A stretch of DNA of 64,000 bases, from assembly GCF_004794515.1 (NCBI RefSeq), contig NZ_SSDF01000066.1:1-64000 (forward strand). Reading direction: 5' to 3'. Below, piece after piece: positions 55,843 to 63,945 of this stretch (positions are counted from its first letter, which is position 1; each line of letters starts with the position of its first letter). Position numbers and translations under genes: made by a program. The stretch is from Microbacterium sp. A20. Lineage in GTDB: Bacteria; Actinomycetota; Actinomycetes; Actinomycetales; Microbacteriaceae. The notes under the pieces were generated by a model. That model saw nothing but the letters and a program-made list of their open reading frames with translations, searched no databases and was not told where the DNA came from.

Positions 55843-56134
55843 GTCATGTTCGGCGATCGGTCTGCGGTAACGCAGCAGCAGCCTTACGGATCGAAATAGA
55901 TCGCCGCGTGGAGCCGGCGACGACTGAATGAGCATGCGTCTGGCCGACGCCGCATTCAGCTACGCACGTGCGGTCCAGCCCGAAGCCGCGCTGATAGTCT
56001 CGGAGGTCCGTGCAGGAATCTGAGGAGGTGGTACCCGTGAACGAATCGATCAGGGTGCTCCCTCCAGGAGTCACGGTCGGGCGGTAGGTCGTCCGGGAGC
56101 GCCGCTATCAGCAGCACTTCCGAAAGGCACGACC
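55843..56134. other. Region downstream of tRNA-Ser with a possible leader ORF
   Basis: About 290 bp without a recognised gene. No integrase, direct repeat of the tRNA 3' end or other sign of an integrated element was found within the window. The distal part holds a short ORF (56010-56087) with good expression signals ahead of the hydrolase gene. Confidence 0.4.
56010..56087 (+). CDS. Possible 25-residue leader peptide
   Basis: A GTG at 56010 opens 25 codons (ending PPGVTVGR, stop TAG). TAGTCT lies 9 nt upstream, and an internal GTG at 56037 in the same frame has a strong GAGGAGG site. It ends 47 bp before the hydrolase start, a position suitable for an attenuating leader. It could equally be a gene remnant, since the frame remains open past the TAG. 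Confidence 0.3.
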   Translation: MQESEEVVPVNESIRVLPPGVTVGR

Positions 56135-56887
56135 ATGCACTTCACTTCAGAACGAATCCTCGACGACGGCACCGCTGAACGGGAGTTCACCCTTGATGAT
56201 GTCTCGGGCATCCTGTGGATTCCTCCGACAGCTTCCACAACGGCGCCCGTTCCCATCCTCTTGATGGGTCAACCCGGCGGATTCGGAATGCGACGGATGC
56301 ACCCGCGCCTGGCAGCGCGTGCGCGCAGCACCGCAACGCACGGATTCGCGTCCGTCGCCATCGAGATGCCCGGGGCGGGCGACAGGCCCCCATTGCCCGG
56401 CGCCGGGCAGGCTCGAGAGGACCTGGTCCGTGCGATCGCCGCCGGTGAACGGCCTGCCGACGACGTCATCGACCGGCTGATACTTCCTCTCGTCGACGAG
56501 GCGGTGCCCGAATGGCAGACCACGCTCGACGAGCTTCTCGGGCTGCCCGAGATCACAGACAGGGTCGGATTCTCCGGCGGGGTGATCGCGATCGGCACCC
56601 GGCTCGCCGCGATCGACCCTCGCATCAAGGCGGCGGGGCTCTTTGCCGGCAGCTACGTCCCCCGCGCGACCATGGAGGAGGCTCGCCAGGTCACAATCCC
56701 ACTGCATGTCCTCCTGCAGTGGGACGACGCAGGGAATGACCGGCAGATGGCTCTCGATCTCTTCGACGCTTTCGGGTCGGCAGAGAAGACTCTCCACGCC
56801 AACATGGGCGGCCACACAGGCGTCCCGCGATTCGCTGGCGAAGACGCGGGCCGCTTCTTCGTCCGTCATCTCGGCACTGCTGGCTGA
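56135..56887 (+). CDS. Alpha/beta-hydrolase (dienelactone-hydrolase-like)
   Basis: The 250-residue protein has the oxyanion-hole region (LLMGQPGGFGM), a nucleophile elbow GFSGGVIAIG (Ser candidate in G-F-S-G-G), a later aspartate in LLQWDDAGND and a C-terminal histidine (MGGHTGVP), so a complete Ser-Asp-His set can be proposed. GAAAGG precedes the ATG. Stands alone downstream of tRNA-Ser. Confidence 0.75.
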   Translation: MHFTSERILDDGTAEREFTLDDVSGILWIPPTASTTAPVPILLMGQPGGFGMRRMHPRLAARARSTATHGFASVAIEMPGAGDRPPLPGAGQAREDLVRAIAAGERPADDVIDRLILPLVDEAVPEWQTTLDELLGLPEITDRVGFSGGVIAIGTRLAAIDPRIKAAGLFAGSYVPRATMEEARQVTIPLHVLLQWDDAGNDRQMALDLFDAFGSAEKTLHANMGGHTGVPRFAGEDAGRFFVRHLGTAG

Positions 56888-57069
56888 GAGGGTTGGGGCT
56901 CCGAAGGGCAGTGAACGTGTGGATGCACGCGGCAACGCGGAACGCGCTGTGAACCACGGCCGGTCAGCCGTAGGAGTCCTTCGCGACCATGTCACGACGG
57001 ACCGGCACAGTGGGTGGCCGAGTCGGACGGGCTGGAGTGAAAGTCGCGACTACCAGCGGAGCGGTGTGC

Positions 57070-57654
57070 TCAGTCGATGGCGTGTAGGGCTGCGATCACA
57101 TGATCGACGCGGACGCCGATCTCTTCTTCGTCGGGCAGACCGAGCCGCACCACGAGGCGGTGATAGATCGGGCCGTAGAACAAGTCGACCGCGACACGGA
57201 GGTCGGCATCTTCGGGGATCTGGCCGACACGTTGGGCGGAACGCAGACGTTGATCGAAAAGCTCGATGCTCGGCTGGATGATCTGCTCGCGTATGGCGGC
57301 GCCGAGCACGGGATCCCGTTGCCCTTCGGCCATCAGGGCGGCTGCGGGTGCGGTGTCCTGCGGGGTGTACATGCCCACGACGGTGTTCAGCTGCGACCGA
57401 AGATCGCGGGCGATGTCGCCAGTGTCGTCGAATCGCGCTGTCCGAGCGGCGGCATCGGAGACGGCATCGAGCAGCACGGCACCCTTGGATGGCCACCAGC
57501 GGTAGATGGTTTTCTTGCTCACCCCGGCGCGTTCGGCGATCGCCTCGATCGTGAGTTGCGCGAAGCCGGTCTCTCGGCACAGCTCCAGAGCAGCCTCGAG
57601 AACGGCCACGCGCGCGCGCTCGCTTCGGCGTTTCGGATCGGGGGAAGGAACCAT
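57070..57654 (-). CDS. TetR/AcrR-family repressor
   Basis: The 194-residue protein has an N-terminal TetR HTH (TIEAIAERAGVSKKTIYRWWPSKGAVL) and a C-terminal ligand domain. The ATG at 57654 has GGGGAAGGA upstream; an earlier in-frame start would overlap the operator. Two identical operator copies in inverted orientation flank the promoter of the divergent gene at 57795. Confidence 0.88.
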   Translation of the reverse strand: MVPSPDPKRRSERARVAVLEAALELCRETGFAQLTIEAIAERAGVSKKTIYRWWPSKGAVLLDAVSDAAARTARFDDTGDIARDLRSQLNTVVGMYTPQDTAPAAALMAEGQRDPVLGAAIREQIIQPSIELFDQRLRSAQRVGQIPEDADLRVAVDLFYGPIYHRLVVRLGLPDEEEIGVRVDHVIAALHAID

Positions 57655-57665
57655 GAAGCCAGAGT

Positions 57666-57734
57666 ACACGCTACGTGTCGTGTTGTGAGGAACACGCGAT
57701 CCTGCTAGCGTCAGGGACACGACACGTAGCGTGT
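57666..57734. promoter_or_regulatory. Promoter flanked by two inverted TetR operators
   Basis: TTGTGA (57683-57688), a 17-bp spacer and TAGCGT (57706-57711) form a rightward promoter. ACACGCTACGTGTCGTGT (57666-57683) and its exact reverse complement (57717-57734) bracket it: one copy abuts the -35, the other covers the transcription start. These are strong candidate sites for the divergent TetR protein. Confidence 0.8.
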
Positions 57735-57794
57735 CGTTACCTCGAGCGGTTGCACCCGTAAGCGCTCACGTCCCCTGCGTAGAAGGAGCCGAAG

Positions 57795-58160
57795 ATGGCG
57801 CAGCAGATCTCGACGGTCGAACTCCCCGGTGAGGCACAGATGCTCACAGCGATCCACTCGACAACAGTGGTCCCGCTGCCTGCAGACTTCCGTGCGGTGC
57901 TCACGGCCTTCGCCACCTATCTGGACCATCGCCCGCTGATCTCGAGAACCGACGCCGCCGCAGGTGCGCTCGACGACCTGGCCTCGCTGTTCGCCGAGGC
58001 CGCTGCCGCAGGGATGCCGATTCGGGACGTGGTCGGTCACGACCCGGCCGAAGTCGCCGAGGCCCTGCTCGAGAACTACGCGCTGACCGCGCGTGACGCT
58101 GACGCCCGCGCGGACCTTGCCCGCGCGATCGACGTGATCGTCGGTGAACTCGGCGGGTGA
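57795..58160 (+). CDS. DUF1048-like small helical protein
   Basis: The 121-residue protein is predominantly helical and ends with the pattern VVGHDPAEVAEALLENYAL, like DUF1048 proteins (G.D...F...LL), which are often next to PadR or TetR repressors. A GAAGGAG site precedes the ATG. It is the apparent target of the divergent TetR regulator and its paired operators. Function unknown. Confidence 0.65.
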   Translation: MAQQISTVELPGEAQMLTAIHSTTVVPLPADFRAVLTAFATYLDHRPLISRTDAAAGALDDLASLFAEAAAAGMPIRDVVGHDPAEVAEALLENYALTARDADARADLARAIDVIVGELGG

Positions 58161-58193
58161 ACGGAGACGTCGGCGCGGGCGCCACTCACTCCT

Positions 58194-58370
58194 TCAGTCC
58201 CTGAGCAGGAGCCGGGCGAGGCGTGCGGGGATCGAGCGCGATCTCCCCGCACGGCGCGCGACGACGGCCTGTCGTCGCGCCGCTCGCGCCTCCACGCGCT
58301 CCCAGCGCATGTCGCGGATGCGGTCGCTGAACTCGCGGGCTTCGGCAGGGCTCATGGTGTTGCTTCGCAT
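58194..58370 (-). CDS. Small basic hypothetical protein
   Basis: The 58-residue protein starts MRSNTMSPAEAREFSDRI and is rich in Arg and Ala with a basic C-terminal half (RRAGRSRSIPARLARLL). GAGAGG lies 7 nt before the ATG at 58370; the frame is open further up but without a ribosome-binding site. It could bind nucleic acid or membranes; no family recognised. Confidence 0.5.
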   Translation of the reverse strand: MRSNTMSPAEAREFSDRIRDMRWERVEARAARRQAVVARRAGRSRSIPARLARLLLRD

Positions 58371-58487
58371 GGCGGATCCTCTCGTCACGGGAACGGCCGC
58401 GTGGCCGCCCTCGTGAAGACCACGAACGACACCGGCGTCTTTCGACACCGGGCGTCAAGAAAATGTTGCGACTTCTTTTCCCTCTGC

Positions 58488-58513
58488 TGTCGAATCGACG
58501 TGAACGCGTTCGT
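58488..58513 (+). promoter_or_regulatory. Possible ECF42-type promoter
   Basis: TGTCGA (58488-58493) followed 17 bp later by CGTG resembles the reported ECF42 target consensus (TGTCGA in the -35, CGA/TC in the -10). It lies 44 bp before the first DGPF gene, as expected for an autoregulated ECF42 operon. The -10 match is partial. Confidence 0.4.
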
Positions 58514-58556
58514 GGTGATGATGAGGATCGCCGCACGTGCGATCGAGAGGAGCGCC

Positions 58557-58907
58557 ATGACCGCGCGACAGAAGTTCCTGGTGATCCACATGACAGACCC
58601 CGCGGGTGCCGAGTGGGACCCTGAAACCGATGGTGCCCGGCTGCGGCGCTGGCTGGAGTTCCGTGACGGCCCGGACGGCTGGAAGCCCAATGGCCAGACG
58701 GTCTCCGGACCCGACCAGGCGCGACGCATCACGGCGCATGGGGGTGATGTCGTGGTGACCGACGGCCCGTTCCCGGAGTTCACCGAGTGGTTCCTCGGGG
58801 TCGAGTGGATCGAAGCAGCCGACATGGAACAGGCCACACGTCTGCTTGCCGAGCATTCGACAGCGCGAATCGGTCGCATGTACGTCATCCCCGCGAGGGG
58901 CGACTGA
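58557..58907 (+). CDS. YCII-related DGPF-domain protein
   Basis: The 116-residue protein belongs to the YCII/DGPF family: FLVIHMTDPAG at the start, VTDGPFPEFTEWFLG with the namesake DGPF, and IGRMYVIP at the end. Such proteins are encoded beside ECF42 sigma factors. GAGAGGAG precedes the ATG; the stop overlaps the sigma gene (TGATG). Biochemical role unknown. Confidence 0.88.
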   Translation: MTARQKFLVIHMTDPAGAEWDPETDGARLRRWLEFRDGPDGWKPNGQTVSGPDQARRITAHGGDVVVTDGPFPEFTEWFLGVEWIEAADMEQATRLLAEHSTARIGRMYVIPARGD

Positions 58908-60223
58908 TGGACGAGAGGATCCAGGCGGTCGACGTCGACGCCGAGATCGCCCGAACGCATCGCGAGGAATGGACGATGATCGTGGCCGGTCTCGTCCGGC
59001 GCTACGGCGACCTCGACATCGCGGAAGAGACGGCCGCTGAGGCGTTCGCCACCGCCGTCGAGCGCTGGCGCGTCGACGGGGTGCCGCCGAAACCGGGCGC
59101 CTGGATCACGACCACCGCGCACCGCAAGGCGATCGATCGGCTGCGCCGCGAGGCCAGGCGAGATGACAAACAGACGGAGGCGTTCATGCTGCAGGACGAC
59201 TCGCCGGCCGAGCCGACGGGGTTCATCGACGACGACCGGCTGCGACTGGTCTTCACCTGCTGCGATCCCGTGCTCTCGGTCCAGGACCGCATCGCGCTCA
59301 CCCTGCGGATGGTCGGTGGCCTCACCGTCGCGGAGATCGCACGGGCGTTCCTGGTGCCGCAGGCGACGATGGGCCAGCGGATCAGCAGAGCCAAGGCCAA
59401 GATCAAGGTCGCTGGTGTGCCCTTCACGGTCCCCGAGCGGGAGGATGTGGTGCCTCGAGTCGCCGGGGTACTCGCGGTGCTGTACCTGATCTTCAACGAG
59501 GGGTACTTCGCATCCGGAGAGAACGTCGACCCGATCCGTCGCGATCTCACCGAGGAGGCGATCCGGCTGGCTCGGCTGGTCCGAGCGCTTCTCCCGCCGG
59601 ACTCCGACGAGGATGCCGAGGCGGCCGGCCTGCTCGCACTGATGCTGCTCACCCAGGCGCGCTCGGATGCTCGTCTGTCCGCCGGGGGAGAGCTCGTGCG
59701 ACTGGACGAGCAGGATCGCACCACGTGGGATCGACAGCTGATCAACGAGGGCATCGCACTCTTGGACGAGAGGCTCGAAGCCTGTGGGCGGGATATCCGC
59801 GCGCTGGGGCGCTATCAGCTCCTTGCGGCGATCAATGCCGTCCACGCGACGGCTCCTCGCGCGCAGGACACCGATTGGGCGAAGATCGTCGCCCTCTACA
59901 ACGCGCTCGAGCGCCTCGATCCGAGTCCGATCGTTCGCCTCAACCGCGCCATCGCGATCTCCGAGTACGACTCTCCGGATGTCGCGCTCGCGATCGTCGA
60001 CCAACTCGGCGAGGACCTGGACGGCCACCACGCCTTCCACACGACACGCGCGGAGCTGCTGAGCCTGACCGGCCGGTCGGATGCTGCGCGCGGCGCCTAT
60101 GACCGCGCGATCGAACTGGCGGTCAATGACGCCGAAATCACACACCTCATGCGTCGCCGGGACGAGGTCACGACGACCCACCACACCGATGGCATCACCA
60201 CGAACGAAGGAGAAACCGCATGA
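58907..60223 (+). CDS. ECF RNA polymerase sigma factor, ECF42 group, with TPR-like C-terminal domain
   Basis: The 438-residue protein has sigma region 2 (about 12-80; DIAEETAAEAFATAVERW, KPGAWITTTAHRKAIDRLRR), region 4 (about 110-165; LTVAEIARAFLVPQATMGQRISRAK) and a long helical C-terminal extension (about 180-430; NEGYF, LNRAIAISE) characteristic of ECF42, which has no anti-sigma factor and is thought to be controlled through that extension. It is enclosed by two DGPF genes with overlapping ends. Confidence 0.92.
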   Translation: MDERIQAVDVDAEIARTHREEWTMIVAGLVRRYGDLDIAEETAAEAFATAVERWRVDGVPPKPGAWITTTAHRKAIDRLRREARRDDKQTEAFMLQDDSPAEPTGFIDDDRLRLVFTCCDPVLSVQDRIALTLRMVGGLTVAEIARAFLVPQATMGQRISRAKAKIKVAGVPFTVPEREDVVPRVAGVLAVLYLIFNEGYFASGENVDPIRRDLTEEAIRLARLVRALLPPDSDEDAEAAGLLALMLLTQARSDARLSAGGELVRLDEQDRTTWDRQLINEGIALLDERLEACGRDIRALGRYQLLAAINAVHATAPRAQDTDWAKIVALYNALERLDPSPIVRLNRAIAISEYDSPDVALAIVDQLGEDLDGHHAFHTTRAELLSLTGRSDAARGAYDRAIELAVNDAEITHLMRRRDEVTTTHHTDGITTNEGETA

Positions 60224-60573
60224 CCAGTACATACCTCGTCATCCACATGACCGACTCGCAGGGCACCGCCCTTCCCGAATCCGAGGACCGCCAGAAGCTC
60301 GACGCATGGGCCGAACGGGGCAAGGACGCCGGCATGCTCGGCCCCGGCGCCCCGGTCGCCGGTCCCGAGCAGGCGAAGTCGGTCGCGATCCGCGACGGTG
60401 TACTGCTCATCACAGATGGCCCATTCCCGGAGTTCAAGGAGTGGTTCGCCGGATATGACCTGATCGAGGCGGACTCGATCGATGCCGCCGCTGCGTACAT
60501 GGCGGAGCATCCGACGGCGGTGGCCGGACGGATGTACATCCTTCCTGTCGTGACGCTCCCGTGGGAGAAGTAG
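60220..60573 (+). CDS. Second YCII-related DGPF-domain protein
   Basis: The 117-residue protein is a paralogue of the gene at 58557: YLVIHMTDSQG, ITDGPFPEFKEWFAG and AGRMYILP. The ATG overlaps the sigma-factor stop. Two such proteins on either side of the sigma gene suggest a heteromeric or divergent-function pair. Confidence 0.88.
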   Translation: MTSTYLVIHMTDSQGTALPESEDRQKLDAWAERGKDAGMLGPGAPVAGPEQAKSVAIRDGVLLITDGPFPEFKEWFAGYDLIEADSIDAAAAYMAEHPTAVAGRMYILPVVTLPWEK

Positions 60574-60780
60574 TCAGCTTGTTGAACTCGATTGCGCCCA
60601 GGAAGTCCGCTGCGGAACAGCACGCGCGGCCGCCGCTTCGCCGACGTGGCGTCCGCATCGCCGCGACCGTGGCTGCACGACCCCAGCGAGAACCGGACCG
60701 CACCGTGGCAACAGCGCGCAGGAACACCCCGGGCGTGCGGCGGACTTTCGACCGGCGCACGCCCTGGGATGCTGCGGGAC
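60574..60780. other. Intergenic region with no clear feature
   Basis: 207 bp between the DGPF operon and the convergent MFS gene. Open frames here have no ribosome-binding site and read as basic low-complexity sequence. No strong hairpin was found. Confidence 0.4.
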
Positions 60781-62205
60781 TCAGCGGGGTGCGGGGGCGT
60801 TGAGCTCCGGCTTGGGCAGCAGAGGCGTGATCGCCAGCGCCACGGCGGTGAGCCCCGCGCAGATCCAGAGGGCCTGGGCGTAGCCGCCTGCCGATTCCGC
60901 GCCGGCTGGGGACCCGGCGGTGATCGCGCGTCCGACGATCGTGAAGGCGAGGCCGGCCCCGATGGCGAACGATGCACCGTTGAGACCGGGCAGCAGGCCG
61001 GGCGCGCTCTTGGGTGAGAGCAGGATGCCGAGACCGTTGAGCATGACGTTGGTCACACCGCCGTAGGTGACACCGAGGACGAACAGCAGGATGCCGAACA
61101 CGAGCGGGTCGTTCAGGCCGAACAGGGCGATCCCCGCGATCACGAGCGCGGAGCTGAGCAGCCCGAACTGCAGGAGCCGCTTGTACCCGAATCGGGGCGC
61201 CACCCGGCCGGCGAAAGGGCCGACGACCCAGCCGATGAGGGCGTAGGGCCCCATGAACAGCGCGGAGGCCAGAGTCGCGCTCATGCCCCACCCGGCATCC
61301 GGATTCTGCGCGAAGGACGGGCCGACGAGGTTCGCCACGGCCATGATCCCCGCGAGCGTGAGGATGGTCGTCAACGGCATCGCCCAGATGGCCCGGTTGC
61401 CCAGCTGGTCGGCGGGGATGAGTGGGTTTCGGGCGCGCCGTTGCCGGATCACGAAGGCGAGCAGCGCCAGCACCGCGGCGCAGATGTAGACGGTCGACCA
61501 CAGGCTCGGGAAGGTGTTGCCGAACGCATCGCCGCCCACGGTCCAGCTGATCCCGACGACGACGATCGAGATGAACACGACGCCCCACCAGTCCATGCGC
61601 TCGCCCTGGCCGGGTGCGAACTGCGGCACCCACAGCACTGTCGCGACGATCGCCGCCGCTGTGAGCACGAGGCAGAGCGCGAGGATCGAGCGGTAGCCGA
61701 AGTGCTCGGCCATCCATCCGCCGAGGATCACGTCGACGCCGGCGATTCCGCCGTTGATCGCGATCACGACGCCCATCCGCGTCCCGTACTCCTTCTCGTC
61801 CGGTGTCGCCTCGCGCAGGGTGAGGAGAGCGATCGTGAAGACCGGGCCGCAGCTGCCCTGGATGAACCGCCCGATGTACAACCACTCGATCGTCGGGCCG
61901 AACATCGCGATCGCCGTGCCCACGGCGAGGATCCCGAGGAGCACCAGCAGGATCGTGCGGCGTCCGACCATGTCCGACAGCCGCGGCATGAACACCTGGA
62001 AGATGGCTTTGGACAGGAAGAACAGTGCCGAGGAGAACGCGATCGCCGCCGTGGTGACGCCGAGTTCGTTCTCCATCTGAGCAACGGCCGGATTGAGCAT
62101 CGTCGCATTGAGCTGGAACGCGATGACGCCCATGGTCAGGCCGACCAGCAGGGTCGCCTTGTTCCTGGACATCGGCTTGTGCGGGCGTGCGGAAGTCAGT
62201 GCCAT
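60781..62205 (-). CDS. MFS transporter, about 14 membrane segments (DHA2-like)
   Basis: The 474-residue carrier has about 12-14 hydrophobic segments and the MFS motif A-like loop SDMVGRRTILLVL after TM2. The ATG at 62205 gives MALTSARPHK with the first helix near 15; a GAGAG lies upstream. It follows the kinase/LOG-like pair in the same direction after 67 bp and probably exports or imports the compound they metabolise. Confidence 0.8.
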   Translation of the reverse strand: MALTSARPHKPMSRNKATLLVGLTMGVIAFQLNATMLNPAVAQMENELGVTTAAIAFSSALFFLSKAIFQVFMPRLSDMVGRRTILLVLLGILAVGTAIAMFGPTIEWLYIGRFIQGSCGPVFTIALLTLREATPDEKEYGTRMGVVIAINGGIAGVDVILGGWMAEHFGYRSILALCLVLTAAAIVATVLWVPQFAPGQGERMDWWGVVFISIVVVGISWTVGGDAFGNTFPSLWSTVYICAAVLALLAFVIRQRRARNPLIPADQLGNRAIWAMPLTTILTLAGIMAVANLVGPSFAQNPDAGWGMSATLASALFMGPYALIGWVVGPFAGRVAPRFGYKRLLQFGLLSSALVIAGIALFGLNDPLVFGILLFVLGVTYGGVTNVMLNGLGILLSPKSAPGLLPGLNGASFAIGAGLAFTIVGRAITAGSPAGAESAGGYAQALWICAGLTAVALAITPLLPKPELNAPAPR

Positions 62206-62272
62206 GTTTCGTGGTCTCTCTTCGTCGAGTGGGTCTGGCAGGTCGTTGGTCGGGTGTAGCGGGGTGGTGTGG

Positions 62273-62851
62273 TCAGGCGCCGGCGTGACCGGTGTGAGCG
62301 GTGAGCCCACCGGTCCTGCGGGGGCGGGAGGTGGCCTCGAGCGCCCGGGCGACGGCCGTCGCGGGGTCGTCGGCGAACTCGAGCTCGGCGACCTTGCGCT
62401 CGTCCAACCACCGACCGTCGATCAGGGAGTGGACGATGCGGTCGGACCATCCGCCCGTTCCGCGCAGCACGATCACGGGCGTCCCGACGTCGTATGCGAC
62501 GGTCAGCTCGTTCAGGGTGCCGATGCCTCCGCCGACCATGATCAGGGCGTCGCAGCATCGCGCGGTGAGGATGTTGCGCATCGTGCCCATCCCCGTCGGC
62601 AGGGCGACGTCGAGATGGGGATTGGCGTGCGAGAGGTCGGCCTGAGGCAGGAACCCGATGACGAAGCCGCCCGCCTCCTGCGCGCCCTTCGACGACGACT
62701 CCATGACACCTCCGGTGCCGCCGTTGACGAGGACGGCACCGGCTTCGGCGATGTGTCGTCCGACCTCGGCCGCCGCGGCCAACAGCTGCGGTTCCAGCTC
62801 GACGCCCGGCCGTGAGGCGTTGCCGATGACGCCGATGGTTGTCTTCCTCAT
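62273..62851 (-). CDS. TIGR00725/LOG-like (SLOG superfamily) protein
   Basis: The 192-residue Rossmann-like protein starts MRKTTIGVIGNASRPG and has VNGGTGGVMESSSKGA and MVGGGIGTLNELTVAY, the GGxGTxxE motif shared with LOG-type nucleoside-5'-monophosphate phosphoribohydrolases and TIGR00725 proteins. The ATG overlaps the stop of the kinase gene. A nucleotide-processing or nucleotide-sensing role is plausible. Confidence 0.8.
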   Translation of the reverse strand: MRKTTIGVIGNASRPGVELEPQLLAAAAEVGRHIAEAGAVLVNGGTGGVMESSSKGAQEAGGFVIGFLPQADLSHANPHLDVALPTGMGTMRNILTARCCDALIMVGGGIGTLNELTVAYDVGTPVIVLRGTGGWSDRIVHSLIDGRWLDERKVAELEFADDPATAVARALEATSRPRRTGGLTAHTGHAGA

Positions 62852-63843
62852 AGTGATGTCACTCCTTGTCGGATGGTCGCGACCATTTCGCGCCAGTCGT
62901 CTGTTCCGGGGCTCTGCAGGGCGAGCGGGCTCGATGCGTAGAGTGCCCCTCGTGCGGCGACGGATGCCTCGATCACGGCATCGACCAGCGACAGGCCGTT
63001 GCGATACGCGTGCGCGAAATAACCGCAGAAGACGTCGCCTGCGCCGGTCGCGTCGATGTCACCGGAGGCGGGGATGGCCGGAACGGACCACGCTTCCCCC
63101 GTCGAGGAGTCGGAGACGATCGCTCCGAGCTCGCCGCGCTTGAAGACGACGACCGGTGCGCCGTAGTCATGGAATCGACGGATGAGCGCCCGGTGATCCT
63201 CACCGGGGGCGAAGACGTCGGTGTCCGAGCTGCTCGGCAGGAAGACGTCGAGCGTGGAGAGGTGCTGCTCCAGCACGCCCTCCCCGTCCCGGGCGAGCTC
63301 GAATCGCGCCGGGCAGTCGGCCTGGATGTAGTCGGCGCCGCCCGCGCGCAATGTCGTGGCGAGTTCGGCGAAGCGCGTCGAGGGCAGGAGCCCGAGGTGC
63401 CAGGATCCGCGCTCGGCATCCACGACCGAAGCGAGCATCGGACCGTCGGCGAGCGATGCCAGCGTGCGTTCGGGATCGCGCGTGGAGTCGGCGAACTCCG
63501 GCTGCACATGGCCGGGCAGGAGCTCGACGGCGGCAGGCGGCGCCGGCTGCGTGCGCGAGCCGTCGTGATGGTAGGCGAAAGTGACTCGGGCGTTGGCGAG
63601 ATCCGTGCGCCGACGCACATCGTCGACGTCGACGCCACGGGACGCGATCTGGGCCAGAGCATCATCGGGGTAGTCGGCGCCGACCACGGCGTGCGCCACG
63701 GGAGACCCGTGCTCCGCCGCCGCGACCCCCATGGACGCCCACAGGGCGTTGCCCCCGAGCTGACCGACCGACCAGCTGCCATCGGCGTGGATGATCGCGT
63801 CGATGGTGAATCCACCGACGGTGTGGATGGGCGCGCAGTTCAT
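62848..63843 (-). CDS. PfkB-family carbohydrate/nucleoside kinase
   Basis: The 331-residue ribokinase-fold protein has VGQLGGNALWASMGVAAA near the start (substrate glycines) and DATGAGDVFCGYF at the C-terminal anion hole with the catalytic Asp. The ATG at 63843 has GAGAG upstream; a TTG at 63864 is a less likely start. It is divergent from a GntR regulator and overlaps the LOG-like gene. Confidence 0.85.
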   Translation of the reverse strand: MNCAPIHTVGGFTIDAIIHADGSWSVGQLGGNALWASMGVAAAEHGSPVAHAVVGADYPDDALAQIASRGVDVDDVRRRTDLANARVTFAYHHDGSRTQPAPPAAVELLPGHVQPEFADSTRDPERTLASLADGPMLASVVDAERGSWHLGLLPSTRFAELATTLRAGGADYIQADCPARFELARDGEGVLEQHLSTLDVFLPSSSDTDVFAPGEDHRALIRRFHDYGAPVVVFKRGELGAIVSDSSTGEAWSVPAIPASGDIDATGAGDVFCGYFAHAYRNGLSLVDAVIEASVAARGALYASSPLALQSPGTDDWREMVATIRQGVTSL

Positions 63844-63945
63844 GGCTGACTCTCGTTTAAACAATCGGACGTCTTTGTCTATTGGTGAACAACATACGAC
63901 AACGCGCTCGCGAAGACAATTCCGGGCTCTGGCATGATGAAGTGC
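63844..63945. promoter_or_regulatory. Divergent kinase / GntR control region
   Basis: The 102-bp A/T-richer region contains TTGTC...GACAA half-sites (about 63875-63902) and, 7 nt before the GntR ATG, CATGAT (63933-63938) as a possible -10. No single convincing operator stands out. Confidence 0.35.

Noticed and set aside
55844..56074. A 76-codon leftward frame downstream of tRNA-Ser
   Set aside because: No ribosome-binding site or recognisable domain; it overlaps the better-supported short ORF on the other strand.
55704..60600. Genomic island integrated at tRNA-Ser
   Set aside because: The gene content downstream is accessory in flavour, but no integrase, no repeat of the tRNA 3' end and no compositional break could be found in the window.
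60561..60803. An 80-codon rightward frame after the second DGPF gene
   Set aside because: Arg-rich low-complexity translation, overlaps two real genes at its ends, no ribosome-binding site.
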